A DNA stretch of 64,000 nucleotides from Spirochaetaceae bacterium (lineage in GTDB: Bacteria > Myxococcota_A > UBA9160 > UBA4427). Location: NCBI GenBank assembly GCA_020632655.1, contig JACKFD010000003.1, positions 248,001 through 312,000 on the forward strand. The letters run 5' to 3'. Made by a program: the position numbers and the translations under genes. The notes beneath the pieces are model-generated. The model saw only the letters and a program-made list of their open reading frames with translations, had not been told where the DNA came from and did not search any database. Positions 21,068-29,049 of the stretch are shown here, in pieces. Each line of letters begins with the position of its first letter. Position 1 is the first letter of the stretch.

Positions 21068-22027
21068 ATGGCGCGACTCGGCATGACGATTCCGCTCACG
21101 GGCATCCCGCTGCACGCCCATCGCGACGTGCTGCGCGAGATGGTCGACCTCGGCTACACGGACTTCTGGTCCTCCGAGGCGGGCGGGCACGATGGCTTCA
21201 CGCCGCTCGCCCTGGCCGCGGCGTGGACGCCCGAGGCACGTCTCGGCATCGCGATCATTCCCGCCTATACGCGGGGCCCCGCTCTGCTCGCGCAGTCCGC
21301 GGCGTCCCTCGCCGAGGCCGCGCCCGGGCGCTTCGTGATGGGGATCGGGGCGTCGTCGAACGTGATCGTCGAGGGCTGGAACGGAATTCCCTTCGAGGCG
21401 CCCTATGCCCGGGTGCGGGACACGGTCGAGTTCCTGCGTCGCGCGCTCTCGGGCGAGAAGGTGAGCGGCGAGTTCGAGTCCTTTCGCGTGCAGGGCTTCA
21501 AGCTCCAGATGACGCCGCCCGATCCCGCGCCGCCGATCCTGATCGCGGCCCTGCGCGAGGGCATGCTGCGCCTGGCTGGCCGCCGCGGCGATGGCGCGAT
21601 CCTGAACTGGCTCTCGGTCGAGGACGTGCGGAAGGTCGCGCCGATCGTGCACGCGGGCGGGCCGGGCAAGGAGATCGTCGCGCGGCTCTTCGTGATCCCG
21701 ACCGCCGATCGGGCCCTCGCCCGCGCGATCGGGCGACGGGCGGCGGCGGCCTATCTGAACGTGCCGGTCTACGCCGCCTACCACGAGTGGCTCGGGCGCG
21801 GTGAGCGGCTCGCTTCGATGTGGGCGCATTGGCAGGCCGGCGATCGAAAGGCGGCGGTCGAGGCGATCCCGGACGAGGTCGTCGACCAGCTCGTGATCCA
21901 TGGCTCGCCCGAGGCCTGTCGCGAGCACGTCGAGCGCTACCGCGAGGCGGGCGTGACGACGCCCGTGCTCGCGCTGATGACCGCCGACGACCCGCGTCGC
22001 GCGATCCGCGAGCTCGCCCCCCGCTGA
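21068..22027 (+). CDS. LLM-class flavin/F420-dependent oxidoreductase
   Basis: A 319-residue TIM-barrel protein of the luciferase-like monooxygenase superfamily, resembling the F420-dependent branch. The N-terminus (MVDLGYTDFWSSEAGGHDGFTPL), the IIPAYTRGPALLAQSAASLAE segment and the GRFVMGIGASSNVIVEGWNG phosphate/flavin-site region are typical. The substrate is unknown; such enzymes reduce or oxidise diverse metabolites with F420H2 or FMNH2. Whether the organism makes F420 cannot be judged here. A purine-rich ribosome-binding sequence (GGAGGGAGGGAG) precedes the ATG at 21068, directly after the glnS-associated repeats. Confidence 0.85.
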   Translation: MARLGMTIPLTGIPLHAHRDVLREMVDLGYTDFWSSEAGGHDGFTPLALAAAWTPEARLGIAIIPAYTRGPALLAQSAASLAEAAPGRFVMGIGASSNVIVEGWNGIPFEAPYARVRDTVEFLRRALSGEKVSGEFESFRVQGFKLQMTPPDPAPPILIAALREGMLRLAGRRGDGAILNWLSVEDVRKVAPIVHAGGPGKEIVARLFVIPTADRALARAIGRRAAAAYLNVPVYAAYHEWLGRGERLASMWAHWQAGDRKAAVEAIPDEVVDQLVIHGSPEACREHVERYREAGVTTPVLALMTADDPRRAIRELAPR

Positions 22028-22198
22028 CGCCGCCCGCGGCGGGGACGCCCGACGCGGCCGCTCTCGGCCGACTTGCACGGCTGCTGCGCCGGCCATGCGC
22101 ACCCCGCGCCCCATTGCGCTCGGAAACGGGTCGTCGGGTCTCAGTCCGGTCGGCCGACCGACCGATGTCTCGCGGGACCCGGTCGGGTCGGGGGGAGC

Positions 22199-22966
22199 AT
22201 GACCGCCGCCGAGAGCCAGCCTTCGCCGATCGTGCTGCGCACGCTCGAGGCCCGCGCCCGTGCGCTCCCGCTCGACTCCCAGATGGCGGAGTGCGTGGAC
22301 CTGCTCCAGTCGCCGGAGCTCGTCGTGGACGACCTGCTCGCGAGCCTCGATCAGATTCGTGACGCGGCCGCGCGGCGCGAGCGTCCGACCCTCCTGACCG
22401 CGGGAGAGCCCGAGGAAGGGGCGTTCTTCTATCCGGCCCGCGAGCTCTTCGTGCAGGGCGCCGGATGCTCCTTCACGTGTCTGGCGACGGAGGTCTCCTT
22501 CGGCGTGGCGGGTCGGGGGGCGAGCGCCGACGCCGGTGACACCGCTGCGCAGACGCGTCGCAGCGAGATCGACTACGCGGCCGTCACCTGCGAGTCGCGG
22601 CCCTTCCCCGTGCTCGGCTTCGCGCAGCGGGAGGACGCGGAGAGCGCCTATCCACTCCTGCTTCGCGCGCTCACGACCCTGATCGAGCTGACGCGCCCCC
22701 TGCGTTTCGAGGTCCTGGACCGCGAGGTCTACCGCGGCCTGCTCGGACCCGCGCCGGTCTTCGACCTGGCGCTCGTGCTCTGGGACGATGACGAGGAGGC
22801 CGAGCTTCGTCGACCGCTCTGCGAGCTCTCACGCGATCTGGCCGAGGTGCTCAAGCGGGCCCTCGTCGCCGAGCCGCGCTTTCCGCCGATCCTGAACGAC
22901 TTCGTCTGCCTTCGCATGAACCAGAAGCGGTTCGACGGTCGGCTGCGCTTCGTCTGGCGGGTCTGA
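22199..22966 (+). CDS. Unrecognised protein coupled to a histidine kinase
   Basis: A 255-residue protein I do not recognise. It is soluble: no signal peptide or membrane segment is visible. There is a helical, acidic N-terminal third (residues 1-65). A beta-rich core follows with conserved-looking FYPARELFVQGAGCSFTCLA and the region around ESRPFPVLGFAQRED. It ends KRFDGRLRFVWRV. A Cys pair in GCSFTC could bind metal or form a disulfide. Its stop overlaps the kinase start by one base (TGATG), so translation is coupled and the protein may be a ligand-sensing or accessory partner of the kinase. That role is inference. Confidence 0.65.
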   Translation: MTAAESQPSPIVLRTLEARARALPLDSQMAECVDLLQSPELVVDDLLASLDQIRDAAARRERPTLLTAGEPEEGAFFYPARELFVQGAGCSFTCLATEVSFGVAGRGASADAGDTAAQTRRSEIDYAAVTCESRPFPVLGFAQREDAESAYPLLLRALTTLIELTRPLRFEVLDREVYRGLLGPAPVFDLALVLWDDDEEAELRRPLCELSRDLAEVLKRALVAEPRFPPILNDFVCLRMNQKRFDGRLRFVWRV

Positions 22967-25638
22967 TGTCGCAGGCGGCGTCGATGCGGTCGGGCGTGGA
23001 GACGCGTCTGCGACTCGACGCGTCGCTCTGGTGCGTGGCGGCGACGGCGGGTGCGACGCCCGTGCCGGGACTCGGCGTCGAGCGGTTGATCGGAAAGCCC
23101 TTCGCGGACTGCCTCGCCTCCGGCGACGCCGCGGCCGTCGTGGAGACGCTTCGCGCGACCCTCGAAGAGTCGAGCGGCGCACTGATCATCGCCGCCATCG
23201 AGCGTGGCCCGCTCACGCGCTGGATCGAGATCGAGGCGTCGACGCTCGACCGACCCGACGCGGACGGTGCGGTGCTCGAGCTCGTGGTGCGGGATGCGAC
23301 GGATCGGGTCGGCGAGGAGACGCGCCTGCGCGCCGCGCTGGCCTCGGAGCGCACCCTGTCGGCGATCGCCTCGCGACTCGCAGGGTGGCCGGATACGGAG
23401 CTCGGCGTCGTGTTGCGCCTCTGCCTCGAGGATCTGGCCGCGCGTTTCGGGGCGGATCGGGCGCGCTTCCTGGCTCGGCCCGACGTGCCGGGCCCCGTCG
23501 TCTGCCTCGGCGCGGGGTGGAGCGCGGACATCGCGGCGCGCTCGGAGGATGCGCCGGTCGCCGATGGGGTGGACCCGGTCGAGGACGCCTGGCTCGATGC
23601 GGTGGTGCGGGAAGGCGCCTGGGTCGAGGGACTTCCGCTCGATCGGCTGCCACCCGAGGCGGACGATTGGCGGCGGATCCTCGCCTGCGAGGAGCTCGCT
23701 GCCGGACTCGTCGTCCCCTGCCGTCTGAACGAGAGCGAGAGCAGCGCCTCCCTCGAGCTCGCCTGGCGGGCGCCGCGCGCGCCGCTCACAGCGGAGGAAC
23801 GACGGCTCGCCGGCCGGCTCGGCGAGCTCTTCGCGGGCTGGCTCGAGCGCCGACGCGCGGCGGACTCGCGGGAGGCCGCGGCGCGGCGCCGGGCGGACGA
23901 GTTCGTCGCCGCGCGCGAGCGGTTCCGGGGGCTCGCGGGGCTCTCGCGCTTCTTCGTGGACGTGGACGTCGACGCGCTGCGCGAGGGGCTCGAGGCGCAG
24001 CTCGCCGTGCTGGCAGGGATGGCCGAGGCCGAGCGGTGTTGGCTGCTGTCGTATGCGACCGGGGACGACGAGCTCGAGTGGTTCGAGGGTTGGCGCGCTG
24101 ACGTGAGCCGCCGGCCGGGGCCCTCGTTGGATCGCCGGCTCGCGAGCTTCGCGTGGTCGACCGGCGAGGTGACCGCCGGGCGTGTGCTGCGCATCTCGGA
24201 TCCAGAGAGGCTCCCGGAAGCGGCTCGGGCGGAGCGCGAGGACATGCGCACCCGAGGCGTCCGGGCCGTGCTCGGCATCCCCATCGTGTCGGGCGGACGG
24301 CACGTCGGCGCCCTCGGCTTCGAGTGTTTCGAACGCGCGGTCGTCTGGAGCGACGAACGCGTGATGTTGCTGCGCGTGGCGGGCGAGATCCTCTACACCG
24401 CGCTGCGTCAGCATCGCGCCGTGGAGGAGCTCCGGGAGAGCCAGGCCCAGCTGCTGCAGGCCCAGAAGATGGAGGCCGTCGGCACCCTCGCGGGCGGCAT
24501 CGCGCACGACTTCAACAATCATCTCGCGGTCATGCTGGGCAACGCCCGCTTCGTGCGTCAGGAGGTGACGGCGGAGCCCGACGTGATCGAGGCGATCCAG
24601 GACTTCGAGCGCTCGGCGGATCATTGCGCCCAGCTGACGCGATCGCTGCTCGCCTTCTCGCGTCGCAGCCCGGTCGAGGTCGGACCGGTCGAGGTCGCGG
24701 AGCTCGTCCAGGGCGTCGAAGGCCTCGTGCGTCCGCTCCTGCCCGAGGCCGTTGGTCTCGAGACCGTCTTGATGGAGGGGCTCGGCGCCTTCGCGGTGGA
24801 TCGCGTGCAGATCCAGCAGGTGCTGGTCAACCTGCTCGTGAACGCGCGGGATGCGATGGCGGAGGAGGGCGGCACGATCCGCCTGGATGCCCGGCGGCGC
24901 CCGATCTCGACGGCGGAGGCCACGGCGGAGGGGCTCGACGGCGACGCCGAGTACGTCGTGCTGAGCGTGCGCGACACGGGCTGCGGCATGGACGAAGAGA
25001 CGCGGGGGCGCGTCTTCGAGCCCTTCTTCACGACGAAGGCGCCCGGCCAGGGAACCGGTCTCGGCCTTGCGATGGCCTACGGCATCGTACGCCAGAGCCG
25101 CGGGGCGATCGCGGTCGAGAGCACGCCCGGTCATGGCACGATCTTCCGGGTCTATCTCCCGAGCGTCGACCGCGACGCCGAGTCGAGCAGCGCGGAGGGG
25201 CCGGCTCGGCCTTCGCTCGAACGGCTCGTCGCGAGGCGCTCGGGACGCGTGCTGTTGCTGGAGCCCGAGCCGGCCGTGCGTCGCCTCGTCGGCCGGATCC
25301 TGGCCGGGGCCGGCTACGAGGTCGAGCTGGCGGAGTCGAGCGAGGTCGTGCGTCGCCGGGTCGCGGGTCCCGCGCGGGGTGGGCGGGCGGCGAAGCCCGA
25401 CCTGGTGATCGCCGCGCACTCGCGGCCGGAGCGATCGCTCGACTTCGTCGTCGACGCGCTGCGCGGACCGGGCGACGAGACGCCGGTCCTGCTGTTGACG
25501 GGATACAGCGTGCCCTGCGCCGGTCGCGCGGGGAACGTGTCCGTCCTGCTCAAGCCCTTCGACGAAGACCGGCTCCTGACGGAGGTCGATCGCGTGCTCG
25601 CCGGGACGGCAGCGGGCGGGATGGCGGCGGCTCGCTGA
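22966..25638 (+). CDS. Soluble hybrid histidine kinase with degenerate receiver
   Basis: An 890-residue sensor kinase without transmembrane segments. A PAS-like N-terminus (residues 1-115) is followed by two GAF-like sensory regions (about 130-300 and 310-480), the second ending [19 protein letters not shown]. The HisKA box is [13 protein letters not shown] with phospho-His514. The ATPase has the N-box [19 protein letters not shown] and [11 protein letters not shown]. The C-terminal receiver (about 755-885) keeps LLLTGYS and the lysine in LLKPFDED. However, it has Ala817 where the phosphorylated aspartate belongs and LEPEP instead of the usual acidic pair. It therefore probably cannot accept phosphate and may act as a regulatory module. 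Signal and partner are unknown. Confidence 0.88.
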   Translation: MSQAASMRSGVETRLRLDASLWCVAATAGATPVPGLGVERLIGKPFADCLASGDAAAVVETLRATLEESSGALIIAAIERGPLTRWIEIEASTLDRPDADGAVLELVVRDATDRVGEETRLRAALASERTLSAIASRLAGWPDTELGVVLRLCLEDLAARFGADRARFLARPDVPGPVVCLGAGWSADIAARSEDAPVADGVDPVEDAWLDAVVREGAWVEGLPLDRLPPEADDWRRILACEELAAGLVVPCRLNESESSASLELAWRAPRAPLTAEERRLAGRLGELFAGWLERRRAADSREAAARRRADEFVAARERFRGLAGLSRFFVDVDVDALREGLEAQLAVLAGMAEAERCWLLSYATGDDELEWFEGWRADVSRRPGPSLDRRLASFAWSTGEVTAGRVLRISDPERLPEAARAEREDMRTRGVRAVLGIPIVSGGRHVGALGFECFERAVVWSDERVMLLRVAGEILYTALRQHRAVEELRESQAQLLQAQKMEAVGTLAGGIAHDFNNHLAVMLGNARFVRQEVTAEPDVIEAIQDFERSADHCAQLTRSLLAFSRRSPVEVGPVEVAELVQGVEGLVRPLLPEAVGLETVLMEGLGAFAVDRVQIQQVLVNLLVNARDAMAEEGGTIRLDARRRPISTAEATAEGLDGDAEYVVLSVRDTGCGMDEETRGRVFEPFFTTKAPGQGTGLGLAMAYGIVRQSRGAIAVESTPGHGTIFRVYLPSVDRDAESSSAEGPARPSLERLVARRSGRVLLLEPEPAVRRLVGRILAGAGYEVELAESSEVVRRRVAGPARGGRAAKPDLVIAAHSRPERSLDFVVDALRGPGDETPVLLLTGYSVPCAGRAGNVSVLLKPFDEDRLLTEVDRVLAGTAAGGMAAAR

Positions 25639-25728
25639 CCACGACGATCGCCGGGCGGGATGGCGGCGGCTCGCGGACCGCGACGATCGCCGGGCGGGTG
25701 GCGGCGGCTCGCGGACCGCGACGGTGGC
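25614..25728 (+). repeat. 39-bp tandem repeat over the hybrid-kinase stop codon
   Basis: About three units starting at 25614, 25653 and 25692, each GGGCGGG(A)TGGCGGCGGCTC followed by G(C/G)TGACC or GGACCG and a CGACGATCGCC-like end. The first contains the last codons and TGA of the kinase gene. In later copies the stop is changed to GGA. The array reaches to within about 40 bp of the rRNA-methylase start. Confidence 0.9.
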
Positions 25729-25769
25729 GCTGGGATGGACTTCCGGCGGCGATCCGCAATCTTCGGGCG

Positions 25770-26555
25770 ATGCGGGAAGGAGTCGGTCTGCCGGGTCGGA
25801 GTGAGCTCGTCGTGTACGGTCGCCACGCGGTGCGCGAGGCGATCGGCTCCGACGGCGCTCGCGTGCTCGAGGTGATGCTCGCGCGGGGGGCGTCCGCGGA
25901 GGATCGACGCGCACTGCGGGCGCTGATCGAGCCCGAAGGCATCCCGCTCGAGGAGCTCACGCGGGACGCACTCACACAGCAGACCGGCGCCTCGCGACAC
26001 GATCAGGGCGTCGCCGCGCGGATCGAGCTCCAGCGCGTCTCCGAGCTCGAGGCCTTCCTGGAGCGGCGCAAGGGGCGGGCTGCGCGGCAGCCGCTGCGGC
26101 TGCTGGGCCTCGACGGCGTCACGAATCCGCAGAACGTCGGGATGGTCGTGCGGTCCGTGGTGGCGGCCGGTCTCGACGGGCTGGTCTGGCCGCGCGTCGG
26201 GCAGCCGTGGGTGAACGGGCTCGTCGTCCGGGCCGCGGCCGGCGCGATCTTCGAGTGTCCGATCCTGGTCTGCGATCGGCTCGAGTCGGCGGTTGCGACG
26301 CTGCAGGCCTCGGGCGTGACCTGCATCGGACTCGACGCCGAGGCATCGACCCCGCTCTTCTCCCTCGAGCCGCCCCATCGCGCCGCCTGGCTGCTCGGTA
26401 GCGAGTCGCAGGGCCTGTCGCCCGACGTCCGCTCCCTGCTGGATGCGTGCGTGTCGATCCCGATGGCCGGGCGGATCGAGTCATTGAACGTGGCGGTCGC
26501 CGCGGGCCTCGTCTGCTTCCACGCCGCGGGCCTGCTTCGTCCGGCGTCTGCCTAA
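25770..26555 (+). CDS. SpoU/TrmH-family 2'-O-methyltransferase (RlmB-like)
   Basis: A 261-residue SPOUT methyltransferase that methylates a ribose 2'-OH in RNA. VVYGRHAVREAI near the N-terminus marks the SpoU substrate-binding domain of RlmB. The knotted SAM domain contains GLDGVTNPQNVGMVVRS (catalytic Asn/Arg region), LLGSESQGLSP and IPMAGRIESLNVAVAAGL, the three conserved SpoU motifs. The RlmB-like N-terminus suggests 23S rRNA as substrate, but TrmH-type tRNA activity is possible. The ATG at 25770 is the only sensible one near VVYGRH. It overlaps the convergent gene on the other strand by 4 bp. Confidence 0.88.
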   Translation: MREGVGLPGRSELVVYGRHAVREAIGSDGARVLEVMLARGASAEDRRALRALIEPEGIPLEELTRDALTQQTGASRHDQGVAARIELQRVSELEAFLERRKGRAARQPLRLLGLDGVTNPQNVGMVVRSVVAAGLDGLVWPRVGQPWVNGLVVRAAAGAIFECPILVCDRLESAVATLQASGVTCIGLDAEASTPLFSLEPPHRAAWLLGSESQGLSPDVRSLLDACVSIPMAGRIESLNVAVAAGLVCFHAAGLLRPASA

Positions 26556-27436
26556 CGGGCGAGGCGCAGCCAGGTCGGCCGCGAACGACGCCCATCGTCC
26601 AGCTGCTGCTCGATCGTGACGGCCTCGACCCGGCGCGCGAGCGGCGCGAGCGGGAGGACGACCCGGCGCCGGGCCGCCGGGTCGACGACGAGTCGATCGA
26701 GCAGCCGTCCGCTCGTGGCGTCCCGGACGGCGAGCGTTCCGGCATGGAGCGCCGGGGCGATCACGATCTCGCCCGACGCGATCGGATCGCCGAGCACGCG
26801 CGGCGCGGGCAGCACCCGATCGACCCGAAGCAGGTTCCGCATTTCGGGCGCCCGGCCCCGCGGCGCCACCTGATAGGCGGCGCCACGCAGGGGCAGGGGC
26901 TGCTGACCGAAGTCGAAACGACGGTGGGTCGCATCGGAGCGGGTCTCGGCGATGCGATGGAAGCGGTCTCCGTCCCAGAGCCAGAGCGTGAGGAGCCGCG
27001 GACCGGCGGGATCCTCGCCTTCGGCCCGAAAGGACGCGCGGCCGGCATCGCCTCCGGTCGGATCGGCGAGGGCGGGCGGATCGAGGCGGGGCACCGGCCC
27101 TGCGACGAGTGCATCCTCCGCTGCGGCCGAGCCGGTCGCGAGCGCGCCCGCCATCGCGATCGAAGCCAGCAGCGCGATCGCTCCCACCCTCAGGATCGGC
27201 GACACGACTCCGATCGCTCTCACCCTCAGGATCGGCGACACGACTCCGATCGCTCTCACCCGCAGCATCGGCGACACGACCCCGATCGCTCCCACCCTCA
27301 GGATCGGCGACACGACTCCGATCCCTCCCACCCTCAGGATCGGCGACAAGACCCCGATGGCGCCCGCCCGCCCGATCGACGGCAGCGCGACGAACGGCCG
27401 TCGCGCCCTCACAACGCGTCGATGCGTGCGCCGCAT
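26552..27436 (-). CDS. Secreted protein of unknown function with 12-residue N-terminal repeats
   Basis: A 294-residue protein I do not recognise. After a basic start (MRRTHRRVVRARRP) come five near-identical 12-residue units (consensus GAIGVVSPILRV) encoded by 36-bp DNA repeats. The last leads directly into a signal-peptide core (GAIALLASIAMAGALATGSAAA, cleavage likely before ED). The mature domain, about 190 residues, is beta-rich and Arg/Leu-rich. The true start could be the Met in SPMLRV of the third unit. It overlaps the upstream lipoprotein gene by 28 bp and is the last gene of the riboswitch-controlled block, so a periplasmic or surface role in B12 handling is possible but unproven. Confidence 0.6.
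   Translation of the reverse strand: MRRTHRRVVRARRPFVALPSIGRAGAIGVLSPILRVGGIGVVSPILRVGAIGVVSPMLRVRAIGVVSPILRVRAIGVVSPILRVGAIALLASIAMAGALATGSAAAEDALVAGPVPRLDPPALADPTGGDAGRASFRAEGEDPAGPRLLTLWLWDGDRFHRIAETRSDATHRRFDFGQQPLPLRGAAYQVAPRGRAPEMRNLLRVDRVLPAPRVLGDPIASGEIVIAPALHAGTLAVRDATSGRLLDRLVVDPAARRRVVLPLAPLARRVEAVTIEQQLDDGRRSRPTWLRLAR
27189..27368 (-). repeat. 36-bp in-frame tandem repeat, five copies
   Basis: Five contiguous 36-bp units (27189, 27225, 27261, 27297, 27333), differing from one another by a few bases. The plus-strand unit starts CTCAGGATCGGCGACACGAC. All lie inside the coding region and encode a hydrophobic 12-residue unit with a Pro and an Arg. Because 36 is a multiple of three, gain or loss of copies lengthens or shortens the N-terminus without a frameshift. 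Confidence 0.95.
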
Positions 27437-29049
27437 ACGGCTCCCTCCGGTAGCCCCGCCGTGAAGTAGGCGTCGGGTCCGCTCCAGTCGATGCCCGGTC
27501 GGCCCGGCCGCAGCCGCACGCGGTCGATCGCGCGCAGCCGGCCGGTCGAGCCGTCGGCGATCGCCGCGGCGACGGCCTGGACGCGATCGACGCGCAAGAC
27601 GCTCGCCGGATCGAGGGGCCTCGTGCGGTCGGCCGGGAGTGCCAGGTCGAGAACGGTCAGGCTGCCGTCACAGAAGTCGCTCGCGACGACACGCGGGGCC
27701 GAGTCGGAGATCGCGACCGAGGTCTGGGTCGTGCAGTCGTCGGGGGCGGCTCCGCTCGCGCGGCGGGGCAGCGCGAAGGGCGTGTCCGCGTCGAAGACCC
27801 GCGCGTCGGGCGCGCCCGGCGTGGAGCCATCGAGGACGAGCGGATCCATGTCGGGCCCATGACCGAGCGAGGGATCGTCGAGGGCGGCGAGATCGATGCC
27901 GAAGAGCGCCCGGCTCGTCGCCGCGCCGAGCAACGCCAGCCGGCCCGTCGGATCGATCGCGATCCGGTCGAAGCCGAGTCCGGCCCGGCCCAGCGGAATC
28001 GTCGCGACCACCCGGCCGAGGTCGGGGTCGATGACGTCGACGGCGGAGTCGCTGCGCACGAGGTCGGGTCCCGTGCCCAGGGCGAGGGCGCCACTCACGG
28101 CGACGAGGGCGAGGCGTCGACCGGCGGGCGTCGTATGGGCCGTGACGCTCGTCGGGTTGAAGCCCGTCGTGAGGATGATCGGGCCGGACGCATGGGGGCG
28201 GACCTCGGGTCGCGGGGTCGTCAGGTCGAGGTCGAAGACGAGCACGCTGCCCGGGTCGAACTGCGCGCGCGAGGAGCGGACGAGGTTCGAGGTCGCGACG
28301 ACGAGGCGGGGGCCGACGCGCGCGGCGCCGGCGGTGAATCGCGTGACGAAGCCGTTCCGTGCGGGATCGCAGAAGGGGCTCGGGCCGATCGGGTTGCCGA
28401 GGGAGTCGACGAGGCCGTCGGCGTAGACACAGACGCGTGTCGAGAACGCCGTGCGCGCGACGGCAGCGCCGACCGCGGGCCAGAAGGGCCAGTCGGCGGG
28501 GTCGAAGGCGGGTCCGGCGGGTGGCGTCTCGACGACGAGGTCGCGCAGTCGGCCGTCGCGCGGGTCGACGAGCACGACCTGCTCGAAGCTCGAGGTCGAG
28601 AGCGCCGCGAGGTCCGGGCCGACGGCGAGCAGGCTGCCGGCCGTCGGCGAGAGGCAGCCGAAGCCCGCGGCCTCGCTCTGGCAGGCATCGGCCTCGCCGT
28701 CCCCGTCGCTGTCGGGGAGCGGCAGGCCGCCGCAGGCCGGGCAGATGCGCTCGGGGAAGTCGGGCACCGTGTCCGTGGCGAGCAGTCGGGGCGGCTCGCG
28801 GTCGAGGTCGAGGCCGAGCACGGCGGTCGGCACGAATTGTGCGACCACGGCCTGGTCCGGGGCACCGGGCAACAGGTCGAAGCCGGGTGGAAAGCCGCCG
28901 GCGAGGAGGAGACACTCCGGTGTGTTGCGGAGCACGATGCGCGCCGCCTCGCCCCCGCTGCCCTGGCCCTCGCAGCCCGCGGCGAGCATCAGGCTCGCGA
29001 GGAGGAGGAGTGAGCGCGCGAGTGGTCTCGTTCGCGTGGAGGTGGTCAT
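27409..29049 (-). CDS. Propeller-like surface lipoprotein of the B12 operon (BtuG-like candidate)
   Basis: A 546-residue lipoprotein: the signal peptide ends at lipobox LAAGC with Cys26 as lipid site. A calcium-binding thrombospondin-type-3-like loop (PDSDGDGEADAC) is at residues 112-123. The rest has repeated beta-blades of YncE/propeller style with recurring aspartate turns: VVLVDPRDGRLRDL, VLVFDLDLTT, VDVIDPDLGRVVATIPLG, RIAIDPTGRLALLGA and LTVLDLALP. Its start overlaps the btuB stop by one base (TGATG). In Bacteroides, BtuG is a propeller lipoprotein that captures cobalamin on top of BtuB. The same position and architecture here suggest an analogous B12-binding role. That is inference; the sequence itself only shows a secreted, propeller-like lipoprotein. 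Confidence 0.7.
   Translation of the reverse strand: MTTSTRTRPLARSLLLLASLMLAAGCEGQGSGGEAARIVLRNTPECLLLAGGFPPGFDLLPGAPDQAVVAQFVPTAVLGLDLDREPPRLLATDTVPDFPERICPACGGLPLPDSDGDGEADACQSEAAGFGCLSPTAGSLLAVGPDLAALSTSSFEQVVLVDPRDGRLRDLVVETPPAGPAFDPADWPFWPAVGAAVARTAFSTRVCVYADGLVDSLGNPIGPSPFCDPARNGFVTRFTAGAARVGPRLVVATSNLVRSSRAQFDPGSVLVFDLDLTTPRPEVRPHASGPIILTTGFNPTSVTAHTTPAGRRLALVAVSGALALGTGPDLVRSDSAVDVIDPDLGRVVATIPLGRAGLGFDRIAIDPTGRLALLGAATSRALFGIDLAALDDPSLGHGPDMDPLVLDGSTPGAPDARVFDADTPFALPRRASGAAPDDCTTQTSVAISDSAPRVVASDFCDGSLTVLDLALPADRTRPLDPASVLRVDRVQAVAAAIADGSTGRLRAIDRVRLRPGRPGIDWSGPDAYFTAGLPEGAVCGARIDAL

Noticed and set aside
27189..27368. Regular 36-bp repeats considered as a CRISPR array
   Set aside because: Units are directly adjacent with no spacers, lie inside a coding frame and no cas genes are present.
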